A DNA stretch of 64,000 nt. It comes from Nostoc sp. UHCC 0870. Its GTDB lineage: Bacteria > Cyanobacteriota > Cyanobacteriia > Cyanobacteriales > Nostocaceae. The translations under genes and the position numbers were made by a program. A model generated the notes under the pieces. The model was given only the letters and a program-made list of their open reading frames with translations, ran no database searches and was not told where the DNA came from. Numbering within the stretch: position 1 is the first letter of the stretch; each line of letters begins with the position of its first letter. This document shows positions 36,095 through 46,948 of this stretch, one piece after another. The DNA is taken from positions 2,357,501 through 2,421,500 of the forward strand of contig NZ_CP091913.1 of assembly GCF_022063185.1 (NCBI RefSeq), read 5' to 3'.

Positions 36095-37249
36095 TTATTT
36101 AGTTCCTAAAATTAAAGTAACGAATGTTTCATTATGAAAATGCGTTTTACCAGTAGATTTTATTGGGGCAATCTCACCATTAGAATAGAAACCACAAGCA
36201 GGTAAAAACTGATTAAAATAATTTTTTGTATTCAGGTATTCTTGCTGGGTTTCCATTCCCAATATTTGTCGTCTAGCTACACAAGAAAAAAATAGTACGC
36301 CTGCTGGTTCTGTCCCTGGATAATTATTCATAGCATTCATAAATGATGCGTGAGAAGCTGCCAAAATATCTTGATGTCCAGCTTCAGAAATTTGAATGTT
36401 TGCTTGCTCAGGAATATCTGCAAAAAATGTAATGCTACCTATTGTTTCATCATAGGCGATCGGTGCTCTCAGATAAAAACTTACTCCATCTTCATCAAAC
36501 ACTGCTAAGGGATATTCCATTGAAGGTGGTAGCGTGCCTAAATAATGTCGATAGAAGTCTAAAGCTGGTTGACCATCAATTTCATAGACTATGTTTTTCT
36601 TTACTTTAGTCACTTTGCTAGTTTTACCAATGGGAAACCAACCACTAGCTACGCCGTGGGAAAAAAGAACATTACCAGAAAACAATAAAACTGGGACTGA
36701 ATCGCTGAAGACTTCTGTTTGAAAAAATTGATAAGTATTTTGATATTTTGATTGATCAGCTGCTAAACCACCAAATATGGGAAATTTTTCTCCCAAAGCT
36801 AATTTTAAGCCATTTAATATTGATACACCACTAGTTGTCAGACTTTCTGGATGGGTCAAGCATAATTGAGGTACTGCGGTAGTTTTAGTTTTTGCCTGTT
36901 CTACAGCTTGCTTGGCTGCAACAATGGGATCGATAGAAACGTTCAATCCCACTCCTGCAAAAATTTCAATTTCATCTGAGCAAAACAACATCAAAGTAAT
37001 TGAGTCTTGCTGAAACTCTAAGACTGAAGAAATTTCTCCATCCGTAGTTCCACCAATTAACTCAATTCCAGGAAAAGCCTGATGAATTTGTTGCAAAATG
37101 AGAGTATGGTCAAAGTCAATAGCACTAAACAGAATTCCGGCTTGAGGAGTTTCTCCAGTTAGGGAAGTAGTACATTGCTGAATTACTTCCTCAACTGCTG
37201 CTAAGGAGTCTGGGTCATTGCTATGGCCAACTACTATCTTTAACATCAA
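36095..37249 (-). CDS. FIST-domain sensory protein
   Basis: The 384-residue protein has FIST_N (about 30-220, GILFSAIDFDHTLILQQIHQAFPGIELIGGTTDGEISS) followed by FIST_C (about 230-370, ending PACGFYSNGEIAPI). FIST domains are cytoplasmic sensors thought to bind small ligands such as amino acids. No membrane segment or effector domain is present, so it needs a partner. The kinase frame starts 15 bp downstream on the same strand. It starts with two Met codons, either of which could be used. Confidence 0.88.
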   Translation of the reverse strand: MMLKIVVGHSNDPDSLAAVEEVIQQCTTSLTGETPQAGILFSAIDFDHTLILQQIHQAFPGIELIGGTTDGEISSVLEFQQDSITLMLFCSDEIEIFAGVGLNVSIDPIVAAKQAVEQAKTKTTAVPQLCLTHPESLTTSGVSILNGLKLALGEKFPIFGGLAADQSKYQNTYQFFQTEVFSDSVPVLLFSGNVLFSHGVASGWFPIGKTSKVTKVKKNIVYEIDGQPALDFYRHYLGTLPPSMEYPLAVFDEDGVSFYLRAPIAYDETIGSITFFADIPEQANIQISEAGHQDILAASHASFMNAMNNYPGTEPAGVLFFSCVARRQILGMETQQEYLNTKNYFNQFLPACGFYSNGEIAPIKSTGKTHFHNETFVTLILGTK

Positions 37250-37374
37250 TTTAACTCTTTAGTGAATCAACCTCTATACCCATATAGTTCCCAAATTTAT
37301 ATAAAAAATTTACTATTGAGCAAAGTGAAGTATTTATACTCCCAAAATTTATTGAATTTTGAGATATGCAGAAG

Positions 37375-38676
37375 TTATATAGTAGGAATAGTAATTGTAA
37401 ACTCTGAACCTTTCCCGATAACGGAATTTACATCTAAATTACCCTGATGCTTTTTCACAATAATTTGCTGGGCAATTGATAATCCTAAACCTGTACCTTT
37501 ACCTACAGCTTTCGTAGTAAATAAATGGTCAAATATCTTTTGCTGAATTTCTTCAGACATACCTAGACCATTATCTTTAATTTTAATTAATACCAGATTT
37601 TTATTATTATTGAGAATAGTTTGAATAATAATATGATGAGGATGTTGTTGAATCTCCTCTATGCTACGTTTGGTATTTGATTCCTCTATAGCATCAATAG
37701 CATTAGCTAATAGGTTCATAAATACCTGATTCAATTGTCCAGGAAAACATTCTATTAAAGGTAAGTCTCCATAATCTTTGATAACTTCAATAGGAGGACA
37801 ATTTTCAGAACCTTTGAGACGATGTTTGAGAATTAGAAGTGTACTATCAATACCTTCATGGATATTGCACTTAACTTTATTTTCTGTATCAGCCCTAGAA
37901 AAAATTCTGAGACTACTGCTAATATCTCGAATGCGCTGAATTCCTTCTTTCATTGCAGAAATCAAGTTAGGTAAATCGGCACGTATATATTCCAAATCCA
38001 TTGCTGTGATTTCTTCCTGTATCTGTATTACAGGCTCAGGATAATGATGTTGATAAAGGTCAATGAGGTTAATCATGTTCTGGAAATATGTGAAACTATG
38101 ACCTAAATTGCCATAAATACAACTCACAGGATTGTTAATTTCATGAGCTATACCTGTAACTAACTGCCCAAGTACAGACATTTTTTCTTGTTTTACAAGC
38201 TGGACTTGAAACTCTTGTAATTCTCGTAATGCGTTATCAAGTTTAGCCGTCCGCTCTGCTACTCTTTGCTCTAAATTTTTAGTTAGACTCCTCAGTTGTA
38301 GATGTGTTTTAATGCGAGCTAATACCTCTTCTTTTTGAAAGGGTTTTGTGATGTAATCAACTGCGCCCAAATTTAACCCATTGACTTTGCTATCTGTATC
38401 TGTAATCCCAGTCATAAAAATTACAGGAATATCTTGAGTGACTGAATTGGATTTTAAATATTTACAGGTTTCAAAGCCATCCATTCTTGGCATCATCACA
38501 TCTAATAAAATTAAATCTGGTAATCGAGATTGTATCTTCTCGATTGCCTGTTCTCCATTACTGGCTGTAGCTACTGCAAAGCCTGCTGCTATTAGTGCTA
38601 CTGAGATAATTTCTAAATTAGTCAGAGTATCATCTACAACTAAAATTAAGTTATTTTCTGTTGATATATCAAGCAT
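37375..38676 (-). CDS. Response regulator-histidine kinase hybrid
   Basis: The 433-residue protein has an N-terminal receiver domain (about 9-125; VVDD acidic pocket, phosphoacceptor Asp59 in LILLDVMMPRMDGFE, Lys in YITKPF). A coiled coil (about 130-165) and the dimerisation/phosphoacceptor helix VLGQLVTGIAHEINNPVSC follow. The ATPase domain has MNLLANAIDAIEES, IKDNGLGM and GKGTGLGLSIAQQI. It is soluble. The receiver-first layout suggests it receives a phosphoryl signal and passes it on. The catalytic half is closely related to its neighbours at 35041 and 38868. Confidence 0.93.
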   Translation of the reverse strand: MLDISTENNLILVVDDTLTNLEIISVALIAAGFAVATASNGEQAIEKIQSRLPDLILLDVMMPRMDGFETCKYLKSNSVTQDIPVIFMTGITDTDSKVNGLNLGAVDYITKPFQKEEVLARIKTHLQLRSLTKNLEQRVAERTAKLDNALRELQEFQVQLVKQEKMSVLGQLVTGIAHEINNPVSCIYGNLGHSFTYFQNMINLIDLYQHHYPEPVIQIQEEITAMDLEYIRADLPNLISAMKEGIQRIRDISSSLRIFSRADTENKVKCNIHEGIDSTLLILKHRLKGSENCPPIEVIKDYGDLPLIECFPGQLNQVFMNLLANAIDAIEESNTKRSIEEIQQHPHHIIIQTILNNNKNLVLIKIKDNGLGMSEEIQQKIFDHLFTTKAVGKGTGLGLSIAQQIIVKKHQGNLDVNSVIGKGSEFTITIPTI

Positions 38677-38867
38677 TTTTATAGGAATTTTATTGTATAG
38701 TTATTCGTTAAGCTAAAAATAGAAGATAAATACTAGAGAAAAGGCATGATCAGGTTTTTATTATCTGAATATTGAGCATACATCATCTCAATATCAACAG
38801 CCTATAAGATTATAGTTCCCAGAAAATCAGTGATTACAACAACCCTACTAGTAAAAATTTTAAATAA

Positions 38868-40085
38868 CTACAATATTTTACTAGTTGCTTGCTGAATAGG
38901 AATAGTAATCAAAAATTGCGTCCCCTCTCCTAGGGCTGATTTTACGTCTAAAGTACCTCCATGTTTTTCTACTATAATTTCATGAGCGATCGCTAATCCA
39001 AAACCTGTACCTTTTCCTAGGGGTTTAGTAGTGAAAAATTGATCAAACATCCTCTGTTGAACTTCTTCGGAAATTCCTGTACCATTGTCACTAATTGTAA
39101 TCAATATAGATTTTTTATCTTCTGTAATAGCTGTACAAATTTCAATTGTGGGTGTGTCAGAAATTTTTTCGCTAGTTAATGATTCTTCTATAGCATCAAT
39201 AGCGTTAGAGAAAAGATTCATGAATACTTGGTTTAGTTGACCTGCATAGCACTCTACTAAAGGTAATTCACCATAATTTTTAACTATGTTAATTCCTGAA
39301 TTTGTTGATGTAGATTTAATACGGTTACTTAATATAATTAGTGTACTATCAATACCTTCATGTATGTTAAATAGTTGAAATTTTGTATCATCCAATCGTG
39401 AGAATAAACGGAGCGATCGCACAATTTTTTCAACCCTTTCAGTCCCCATTTTCATGGATGATAATAGCTGGGGTAGGTCTTGTTTAATAAAATCTAGATC
39501 AATCTCATTTGCGTAACTTTCAATCTCTGGAACTGCATTTTTAGTGTATTTTTCGTATAAGTTCAATAATTGCAATAGGTCGGCAATATAATGTTGAGCA
39601 TGAATTAAATTGCCAGAAATAAAATTGACTGGATTATTAATTTCATGAGCAATGCCTGATATTAGTTGTCCTAAGGCAGACATTTTTTCTTCCTGTGCCA
39701 ACTTTAATTGAGTGCGGCGTAATTCTAAATGAATATTAATTCTTGCCAATACTTCCTGATATTCGATGGGTTTAGTAATATAGTCTACTGCTCCTAGTTC
39801 TAATCCCTTTACTTTGTCAAGCAGGTCAGAACGAGCCGTCATAAAAATTACTGGAATATTTTTAGTTTTCGGATTTTGCTTAAGTTGATAGCAAGTTTCA
39901 AAGCCATCCATGTCTGGCATCATTACATCTAATAAAATCAAATTAGGTAATGTTTCTTCTGCTTTTCTTAAAGCACTTTTACCGCTTTTTGCCACAGAAA
40001 CTTTAAACCCTGCTTGATTGAGAATTACAAATAGAACCTTGATATTTGTGGGAATATCATCTACAATTAAAATTGAATTAGTCAT
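38868..40085 (-). CDS. Response regulator-histidine kinase hybrid
   Basis: The 405-residue paralogue of the preceding protein has receiver residues 5-120 (Asp53 in LILLDVMMPDMDGFE; YITKPIEYQEV). A shorter linker, the helix ALGQLISGIAHEINNPVNFISG, and an ATPase domain with MNLFSNAIDAIEES, ISDNGTGI and GKGTGFGLAIAHEI follow. It begins 49 bp after the Cache kinase, so the two are probably co-transcribed and the Cache kinase is a plausible phosphodonor to its receiver. Confidence 0.93.
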   Translation of the reverse strand: MTNSILIVDDIPTNIKVLFVILNQAGFKVSVAKSGKSALRKAEETLPNLILLDVMMPDMDGFETCYQLKQNPKTKNIPVIFMTARSDLLDKVKGLELGAVDYITKPIEYQEVLARINIHLELRRTQLKLAQEEKMSALGQLISGIAHEINNPVNFISGNLIHAQHYIADLLQLLNLYEKYTKNAVPEIESYANEIDLDFIKQDLPQLLSSMKMGTERVEKIVRSLRLFSRLDDTKFQLFNIHEGIDSTLIILSNRIKSTSTNSGINIVKNYGELPLVECYAGQLNQVFMNLFSNAIDAIEESLTSEKISDTPTIEICTAITEDKKSILITISDNGTGISEEVQQRMFDQFFTTKPLGKGTGFGLAIAHEIIVEKHGGTLDVKSALGEGTQFLITIPIQQATSKIL

Positions 40086-40134
40086 CTACTAAATCCTTGT
40101 AAAAAACCTAGTTTTCTTTCTGGTTATTAGGGAA

Positions 40135-42561
40135 TTAATTCTGGGTAAATAATTTCCCATCTAAATAAGGTTGAATCATTTGGACAATTGCCTCATCTTC
40201 AAAATCTTCTAGGAATTGCAAAACTAGCCTAGAAAATTGGGTATATTTTTCATCTAAATTTTGAATGCGACTTATTTCTTCTTGAATACCAACAATATAG
40301 CCAGCTTTAGCAGCTTGGTATAAATTTATCAATTCGACTGAAGGAGGATATACTATTTCCTCCTTATCATTAGGAGATTCTCGCTCATATCCAATCATAT
40401 TTTCTTTCACTATGGATAAATCTGATATTATCCCAACATTCACCACTGGTAAATCTAAGTCAAACCAAAATCTACTACCTTGACCATAGATACTCTCAAC
40501 TTTAATTTCACTACCCATCATTTCTACAATTTGTTGACTGATGGTAAGTCCTAAACCTGTACCTTCTGATTTTTTTAAAGTATTCCCCACCTGCTCAAAA
40601 GGCAAAAATATTGTTTCTAATTGTTCATTGGTCATTCCCACACCTGTATCTACAATCTGAAATCTAACTGTAGATACAGGTAACTGCTGATTTGATTGGA
40701 AATTATCAATTACTTCTACAATAAAAGTTACTGTGCCATCTTGTGTAAACTTAATAGCATTACCTAAAAGATTAATTAAAACTTGGCGTAGGCGTTTTTC
40801 ATCAGTCTTAATATTAGTTGGTAAATGACTATCTATTTGGCAAATAAATCCGATACATTTTTGATCTGCTTTAACTCGGCAAATATCAGACACTCCTAAT
40901 AGTAATTTTTTAAAATCAAATGATTCTGGATAAAGCTCCAATTTCTTTGATTCAATTTTGGTAATATCTAAAATGTCATTAATCAAATTTAATAAGTAAA
41001 ATCCGCAATCGTAAATAATATTAACACCCTCCATTTGTTCAGCACTGGTATGTGGATCAAATTGGATAATTTGTGCATAGCCAAGAATACCATTCAATGG
41101 TGTGCGAAGTTCATGGCTGATGTTAGCTAAAAATTCGCTTTTGGCATGGTTAGCAGCATCAGCAACCTCTTTAGCTGCTGTAATTTCTGCTGTTCTTTCG
41201 GCAACACGTTGTTCTAACTCTTGATTAGTCTTTTCTAAAAATGTAAAAGATTGACGTAGTTGACCTGCCATTTGATTAAAAGATTTGGCAAGAATACTCA
41301 GTTCATGAACGCTAGAAATGGCAAGTGTTTGCTCAATTTCGCCAGATAAGATGGCGTTCCGTCCGCCGTAGGCGATCGCACTACTAGCTTGAGTTAATTT
41401 TGAAATAGGATTGGTTATCCAACGAGAAGTATATATACCCAGTGCAGTAGCCAGAATTAAAGCCCCTAAACATAACAAAATAGTTGTACGAGTATTGGTA
41501 TTAATTTGTGCCATAAATTCACTTTCAGGGACAACTACCACTACCACCCAATCTAAACCCAATGGATCATACCAAGGTGTGACTTGCACAAAATGATTTT
41601 CACCTTGTATTTTTATTACAGCTTCTTGAGTAGATTTAATATTTATAAGGCTGCCAAAATTATGTTGTAGATATTGTGCTGTACTTTGGATTAAATGATT
41701 TTTACTATTTAATGCTGATAGTCTTTCTGCTTCCCCATTTACTAACTTAAATTGTGACTCATTTGCCGAAGTAGCTACTATTAATCCAGAACGTTCTAAA
41801 ATAAATATTTGACCGGTTTTACCAATTTTTAAATCCGCTAAAAAATTATTAATCTGTGATAATATCAAATCAACACTCATGACACCAGCAAATTTATGCT
41901 GCTTCTGAACCAGAGGATAACTAGAAGATATGGAGAGAATTTCTGGTTTATTTTTCCATTGATATATTTGACTCCAAACAGGTTTATTTATCTTCACTGC
42001 ATCCGTATACCAAGCTGATAAACGAGGATCGCAATCTTTAACTTCTATTAATTTCCGGTGATTCGCTTGACTGTCAGTTGTATAAGCGTAAATCTTACCA
42101 GTTTCTTTGTTTTCAGAAATTTCATTAATTAATATCTGTCCATTATCTAAACGTTCAACACCAATAAATTCACCTTGAGGATTTGCAAAGCTGATATAGC
42201 CAACATTAAATACTTGCATCTGTTTGGCAAAATAACGGGCTGTAGACGGGAAATCACTTAAATTCAGCATCCCCATTTCTACAGCATCTAAATTAATTTT
42301 ATTGATCTTATCTGGCGTTTTTAAGTACGTATCTAAGTGCTGAACAACTAGTAAATTTACCTGCACTATCAGTTGATTAGCAAGTTCATTCACTGCCTTT
42401 TGTCCATTTTTAAAAGAGAGATATCCCACAATTCCTACTGTGGCAAAAATTTGTATAATAAAGGGGAGAATTAAGATAAACCGTAGGGGCAACTGTTGAG
42501 AAAGTTGTAAACCACGGTGCATCATTCTTGTTAATTTTAGATAGCGAAGAAATTTGAGCAT
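40135..42561 (-). CDS. Cache-HAMP transmembrane hybrid-type histidine kinase
   Basis: The 808-residue protein has TM1 (about 27-50), an extracytoplasmic double-Cache sensor (about 55-345; [37 protein letters not shown]), TM2 (about 352-375) and HAMP (375-430). A coiled coil, HisKA with [21 protein letters not shown], and HATPase_c with [21 protein letters not shown] and [12 protein letters not shown] follow. A C-terminal tail of about 100 residues (to the end) has no receiver motif. It probably senses a small extracellular ligand and heads the cluster of kinases at 35-43 kb. Confidence 0.93.
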   Translation of the reverse strand: MLKFLRYLKLTRMMHRGLQLSQQLPLRFILILPFIIQIFATVGIVGYLSFKNGQKAVNELANQLIVQVNLLVVQHLDTYLKTPDKINKINLDAVEMGMLNLSDFPSTARYFAKQMQVFNVGYISFANPQGEFIGVERLDNGQILINEISENKETGKIYAYTTDSQANHRKLIEVKDCDPRLSAWYTDAVKINKPVWSQIYQWKNKPEILSISSSYPLVQKQHKFAGVMSVDLILSQINNFLADLKIGKTGQIFILERSGLIVATSANESQFKLVNGEAERLSALNSKNHLIQSTAQYLQHNFGSLINIKSTQEAVIKIQGENHFVQVTPWYDPLGLDWVVVVVVPESEFMAQINTNTRTTILLCLGALILATALGIYTSRWITNPISKLTQASSAIAYGGRNAILSGEIEQTLAISSVHELSILAKSFNQMAGQLRQSFTFLEKTNQELEQRVAERTAEITAAKEVADAANHAKSEFLANISHELRTPLNGILGYAQIIQFDPHTSAEQMEGVNIIYDCGFYLLNLINDILDITKIESKKLELYPESFDFKKLLLGVSDICRVKADQKCIGFICQIDSHLPTNIKTDEKRLRQVLINLLGNAIKFTQDGTVTFIVEVIDNFQSNQQLPVSTVRFQIVDTGVGMTNEQLETIFLPFEQVGNTLKKSEGTGLGLTISQQIVEMMGSEIKVESIYGQGSRFWFDLDLPVVNVGIISDLSIVKENMIGYERESPNDKEEIVYPPSVELINLYQAAKAGYIVGIQEEISRIQNLDEKYTQFSRLVLQFLEDFEDEAIVQMIQPYLDGKLFTQN

Positions 42562-42815
42562 AAATCTCTGGCATTATTTTTCTGATTCTCCTAGTCAATA
42601 TTATGAGCTGCATTGCTAAGTTGAGGTAGCTCTTTGCAGTCATTGCTCCACTAGTTTAATATCAAGCCTAAAACCCCATCCCCTTGTGGGGGTGGCGGTT
42701 GACTTAGTTAGATTGAGTATATATTAAGATGATAAGCAGTTGTTAACACTATTTTTGATTGATAGTATGGTCAAATCTGACTTGATTGCTACTTAACCCT
42801 ACCCAAATACAAAAC

Positions 42816-42835
42816 AAGCCCGCTTTTGCGGACTT
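42816..42835 (-). terminator. Terminator downstream of the receiver gene
   Basis: On the minus strand AAGTCCGC-AAAA-GCGGGCTT forms an 8-bp stem (one G-U), followed by GTTTTG. It lies about 160 bp after the receiver gene stop, so the receiver transcript may end here, separate from the kinase operon. The interval (42836-42991) holds another possible hairpin (about 42867-42900) but no credible gene. Confidence 0.6.
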
Positions 42836-42991
42836 TGGTCAAGATATATCTATCTCGCTTTTTGACACTCTCACCGTTAACCTTTTGGTTGTGACGGGAG
42901 ATGCTTTCTGAATTAGGTTTGTCTAGTATTGAGTCAACTCTGTTCTGTTTACAACCCAAACCCCGTTCAGATTTCCCAGTTTTCACTAATG

Positions 42992-43627
42992 CTACTTGAT
43001 TTTTTGTTTAATAAAAGTTACTACCTGAGTTAATTGTTTCTTCAAGCCATCAATCTCTATTTGCATTTTGGCAATTTTCTCATGGAGTAATTGAATGTCA
43101 GCCGCAGAAGTAGCGTTAGCTTCAGTATTGGCGACTGCCGCAGTTTTCGTAACACTAACGGTTGCAACAGCACCATTTGTGACAGTAGCAGTAGTTGCTG
43201 CCACATTTTTGGCGGTTGTAACTGCTGCTGCTACAGGTTCTGGGCGTGGTAGTTTAGCCTTAGTCATTGCTGACTTAATAGCACCAATTAACTGCTTTTG
43301 GTCAAAAGGCTTACCCAAAAATTCAAAATACTCAAAAGGTTCGGTCATTTTTTCTGTAACCTCTTCCTTTCGACCGGACATAATGACCAAAGGAATCTTT
43401 CTTAAATCAGGGTGAGCTTGAACTTGCTGAAAAACCTCCCAACCACTCATTTTAGGTAGTAGAAAATCCAACATAATTAAGCTAAGTTTCTCTTGACGGA
43501 TTAAATTTAGACCTTCCAAACCGTCTTTTGCTTCCAATACCTCGAAATTGCCAGGAGGTAGCATTTCTTTTACTTTTACCCTGACAACGGTAGTGTCATC
43601 GATAACTAGAATTTTGTTACTTGCCAC
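42992..43627 (-). CDS. Response regulator with receiver domain and coiled-coil tail
   Basis: The 211-residue protein has a receiver domain (residues 4-122; acidic pair DD10-11, phosphoacceptor Asp54 in LIMLDFLLPKMSGWE, Lys in FLGKPFDQKQL). A low-complexity Ala/Thr/Val linker (about 130-170) follows. The C-terminal coiled coil is IQLLHEKIAKMQIEIDGLKKQLTQVV. There is no DNA-binding domain, so output must be through protein contacts. It lies upstream of the kinase genes on the same strand, 430 bp away with a terminator between. Confidence 0.9.
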   Translation of the reverse strand: MASNKILVIDDTTVVRVKVKEMLPPGNFEVLEAKDGLEGLNLIRQEKLSLIMLDFLLPKMSGWEVFQQVQAHPDLRKIPLVIMSGRKEEVTEKMTEPFEYFEFLGKPFDQKQLIGAIKSAMTKAKLPRPEPVAAAVTTAKNVAATTATVTNGAVATVSVTKTAAVANTEANATSAADIQLLHEKIAKMQIEIDGLKKQLTQVVTFIKQKIK

Positions 43628-43882
43628 GACTGATTGCTCTAAAAGAATATTTAAGTTTCAATAACGGCTACGCCGATTGACCGTGAGAATGCTCCCACTA
43701 TACTCAACATTGTGATTAATTAGGGGATAGTATATTTCGGTATAAATCTCGTTGCTGCTAGTGTTTTACCAAACTCTACTTGCGTAGGGATAATTTTGTG
43801 TCATGGTAAGATTTAAGGCTTGATCCTCAAAACACTCAGATTCTCTACTCCCTATTCCCATATTCTGAATTTTGAATTGATT

Positions 43883-44782
43883 ATGACTTCCTCTCAATCA
43901 GCCCAAATCAGATCAGAAATTGCAGCTATGCCTAGCTGGTTACGCCGTTCTATTGGCAAAGCCAGCGAACTCTCCACAGTCCAACGTATTATTAAGCAAC
44001 GCCAAATTCATACTATTTGTGAAGAAGGTCGTTGTCCTAATCGGGGGGAATGCTACGCCCAAAAAACAGCCACGTTTTTATTAATGGGGCCAACCTGCAC
44101 CCGTGCTTGTGCTTTTTGTCAAGTAGATAAGGGTCATGCACCCATGCCTCTTGATCCAGAGGAAGCGCAAAAGGTAGCAGAGTCTGTGCAGCTTTTAGGA
44201 TTGCGTTATGTAGTGCTAACTTCTGTAGCCCGCGATGACTTGCCAGATCAAGGCGCAAGTCATTTTGTCAAGACGATGACCGCTATTCGCCAACTCAACC
44301 CAGACACGCAAATTGAAGTTTTGACACCTGATTTTTGGGGTGGTGCAGGCGCAGGGGAAGCAGCACAAGCCGAGCGTCTAAGCATGATTGTGCAAGCCCA
44401 GCCAGCTTGTTTTAATCACAACATTGAGACAGTGCGCCGGTTAACAGGGCCAGTCCGTCGGGGTGCTAAGTACGATCGCTCTCTACGGGTACTAGCTATA
44501 GTTAAAGAACTCGATTCTACTATTCCCACCAAATCAGGGTTAATGCTGGGACATGGTGAAACCGTCGAGGAAGTGATTACAGTCATGCAAGACTTAAGAG
44601 CAGTAGGTTGCGATCGCATAACTATTGGTCAGTATATGCGCCCCTCTTTAGAACATCTCCCAGTCCAAAAATACTGGACACCAGAAGAATTTGACCAACT
44701 CGGCACATTAGCCCAAAATATGGGATTTAGTAATGTCCGTTCTGCTCCTCTGGTTCGCAGTTCCTATCATGCAGGGGAGTAG
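43883..44782 (+). CDS. lipA: Lipoyl synthase
   Basis: I chose the ATG at 43883 ([25 protein letters not shown]), giving 299 residues; an upstream in-frame ATG (43820) lies in a repeat-like leader. The radical-SAM enzyme inserts two sulfurs into octanoyl groups of E2 and GcvH proteins. The auxiliary cluster motif is [12 protein letters not shown]; the radical SAM cluster is [18 protein letters not shown] at the C-terminus carries the conserved RSSYHA Ser ligand. The substrate proteins include the pyruvate dehydrogenase complex, whose E1 beta gene is at 62924. Confidence 0.96.
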   Translation: MTSSQSAQIRSEIAAMPSWLRRSIGKASELSTVQRIIKQRQIHTICEEGRCPNRGECYAQKTATFLLMGPTCTRACAFCQVDKGHAPMPLDPEEAQKVAESVQLLGLRYVVLTSVARDDLPDQGASHFVKTMTAIRQLNPDTQIEVLTPDFWGGAGAGEAAQAERLSMIVQAQPACFNHNIETVRRLTGPVRRGAKYDRSLRVLAIVKELDSTIPTKSGLMLGHGETVEEVITVMQDLRAVGCDRITIGQYMRPSLEHLPVQKYWTPEEFDQLGTLAQNMGFSNVRSAPLVRSSYHAGE

Positions 44783-44807
44783 TAAATACAGGTATATATC
44801 TTGACAT

Positions 44808-45113
44808 CTCCTCCGACTGGAAGTCAGGAGGATTCTAAACTGATGTTGCTACGGGGTCTGAAAGACCCTCTCCGCAACGTTTACTAATTGATTGTTAAAT
44901 AACTCAATTAGCTTTGGCACTGTCAAAATGCCCTACCCACCTCGACTAGATTAAATCTAGTTGTATGGCTACTTGAATGTTAGGTGAAATGCGTGAATAC
45001 GTTTTTGTTACGGAGTTTTTCATCCTATATTCACACTACTTGATTTTATCATGTTGTCTAATAAATTAGACAATTAGCTTTCATCCTCAGGCTTCTAGCC
45101 GGAGGATGAAAGC
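44808..45113. mobile_element. Short IS200/IS605-like palindrome-ended element (PATE-like)
   Basis: Two hairpins of the same design bound about 300 bp without a gene. At 44808-44835 it is CCTCC, GACT-GGA-AGTC, GGAGG. At 45083-45113 it is GCTTTCATCCTC, GGCT-TCT-AGCC, GAGGATGAAAGC. Imperfect terminal palindromes rather than inverted repeats mark IS200/IS605-type single-strand transposition. No TnpA or TnpB remains; an inner hairpin (GGGTC-TGAAA-GACCC) is present. It would need a transposase in trans. Confidence 0.6.
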
Positions 45114-45122
45114 ATAACTACG

Positions 45123-45170
45123 ATAGTCCCCTCCTCGCAAGCGGGGAGGGGGTTGGGGGTGGGGTTCTTG
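45123..45170. repeat. 75-bp dispersed repeat, partial copy
   Basis: It shares the CGGGGAGGGGGTTGGGGGTG core with the copies at 34930 and 53212 and directly follows the palindrome-ended element. Confidence 0.7.
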
Positions 45171-45217
45171 TCCCTCACTCAACTAAGAAACGCTTATTTT
45201 CTACGGAATTGCAACAT

Positions 45218-46486
45218 TTAATGACCAACTAATGCTGGTTCTAGAATTGATGCTTCTAAAATTTGAGTATATAGTTCACTCAAATTATCTGCCACACCAC
45301 CCCAACTAAACTTAGATTCAATGTGTCTTCTAGCGGCTAGACCTAATTCATTTCGCCATGTTGGATTCATCAGAATTCGGTCAATCGCCACAGAAAAAGC
45401 CGCTACATCTTTTGGTGGTACTAATAAACCTGTTTTTTCTGTAACTACTGTATATTGAAGACCACCAACATCACTGGCGATAACTGGTGTACCACTGGAC
45501 ATCGCTTCAATTGCGACTAGTCCAAAAGGTTCGTAATGGCTGGGAACAACACATACATCGGCCGCCGCGTAGTAAGTCGGTAAGATTTCTTGACCAAGAC
45601 GACCGGGAAGAGTTGTCAACTCACTCATGCCTAATTCTTGCACAATGCTTTCAATGCGATCGCGCTCTCTACCATCGCTAGTACCTGGGGTACTACCACC
45701 ACCAATAATTAGTTTAAGTTTGCCAGAGTCGCGTAACTGAGATTCATTTACTGCACGGACTAAGGTTTCTATGCCTTTGCGCGAATCAAAACGTCCTACA
45801 TACAATACAACTTTTGCGTCTTGTGGAATTCCTAATTCGGCTCTAGCAGATGCTCTGTCTCTTGAGCCAAATTGCTGGATATCTGTACCACAAGGGATAA
45901 CGTCAATATAACCTTTTGGGGAAACTAGCGATCGCATATGCTGCTGTTCTTGAGGGCTAGTAGCAACAATTCTTTCTGCTGTTTCCAAGACTTGTTTTTC
46001 TACAGCTAAACGTTTAGTCGCAATTAAAGGAATCGTATCTACACTTTTGTATTTAACTGCTCCTAATGAGTGGTATGTGTGGACTTGTTTACTCCCTTGG
46101 AGAGATTTTAATTGCATTCCTACCCAACTAGAAAGCCAATAGTTGGTATGTACAACTGGATATTTAATGTGAGTTTCTCGTTGGAATTGCAGTAATTGTT
46201 GAACAAATTCTGGTAAATATTGGAAACCCTGATCTCGTGGTACAAATTCCACCGGCCCGGCTGTTAAGCGAATTGTTCGGCAGAATGGAGTATGTTGCAC
46301 AATTGTCGCTTGTTCACTACTTACTCTGCGGCTAAACATATCAACTTGCCATCCCAATTCAGCGAGGGATTTACCTACTTCACGCACATAAACATTTTGC
46401 CCGCCAGCTTCCTCTTTGCCAATTTCAATCGCTGGATCTCCGTGGACAGAAATCAAGGCTATACGCTTTTCAGTGGTAGAGTTCAT
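45218..46486 (-). CDS. GT4 glycosyltransferase, sucrose-phosphate-synthase-like
   Basis: I chose the ATG at 46486 (MNSTTEKRIALISVHGDPAIEIGKEEAGGQNVYVREVG), giving 422 residues. The GT-B fold shows the N-terminal GGQNVYVRE loop characteristic of sucrose synthase and sucrose-phosphate synthase. The C-terminal GT4 signature has SHYEPFGLVAIEAMSSGTPVIASDVGGL with the E-x7-E motif. The length matches the minimal single-unit SPS of filamentous cyanobacteria, which lack the phosphatase-like domain. Transfer of glucose to fructose-6-phosphate is therefore likely, but other GT4 roles cannot be excluded. Confidence 0.8.
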   Translation of the reverse strand: MNSTTEKRIALISVHGDPAIEIGKEEAGGQNVYVREVGKSLAELGWQVDMFSRRVSSEQATIVQHTPFCRTIRLTAGPVEFVPRDQGFQYLPEFVQQLLQFQRETHIKYPVVHTNYWLSSWVGMQLKSLQGSKQVHTYHSLGAVKYKSVDTIPLIATKRLAVEKQVLETAERIVATSPQEQQHMRSLVSPKGYIDVIPCGTDIQQFGSRDRASARAELGIPQDAKVVLYVGRFDSRKGIETLVRAVNESQLRDSGKLKLIIGGGSTPGTSDGRERDRIESIVQELGMSELTTLPGRLGQEILPTYYAAADVCVVPSHYEPFGLVAIEAMSSGTPVIASDVGGLQYTVVTEKTGLLVPPKDVAAFSVAIDRILMNPTWRNELGLAARRHIESKFSWGGVADNLSELYTQILEASILEPALVGH

Positions 46487-46948
46487 AGTTTGTGTGTTGC
46501 TGATGTGAATAAAGTTGTGGGCTATTCCGAGATTACTTACAGTGCATTTACTTGAATTATTTAGGAACATTAAGTAATCTTTATTTTAATTTAATATGTC
46601 AAATATTTTTGTCTATCTACTGCCGGGATGATACTTTTTCTTCAGTCTTTCTATTTCAATTTTTTATACATAATTAGTCATACTGAAATCTAATACTTGT
46701 GATAGATGAAGCTCTATTTAGTTATCGACAAATATGCAGATATAAACTTCTTATGAATATTAATAAATAAAATTTTTTAGTTAAAACATTGTTTTTATCT
46801 CAATAGATATACTATTTTTAGTAATTTTAATTAAATCTTACTACCGTATTTACACTTATTTTTTCGTCTAAATTATTCAGAATTAATCAAATAAATGCTT
46901 AAATATACTATAGGAATCCGATTTGATTTATGAAACAATCTAAGTAAA

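Noticed and set aside
42789..42986. 65-codon minus-strand ORF downstream of the receiver gene
   Set aside because: It overlaps a terminator and a second hairpin and has no family resemblance or ribosome binding site.
43095..43415. Plus-strand ORF of 106 codons rich in Ala/Val
   Set aside because: It is antisense to the Ala/Thr-rich linker of the receiver protein.
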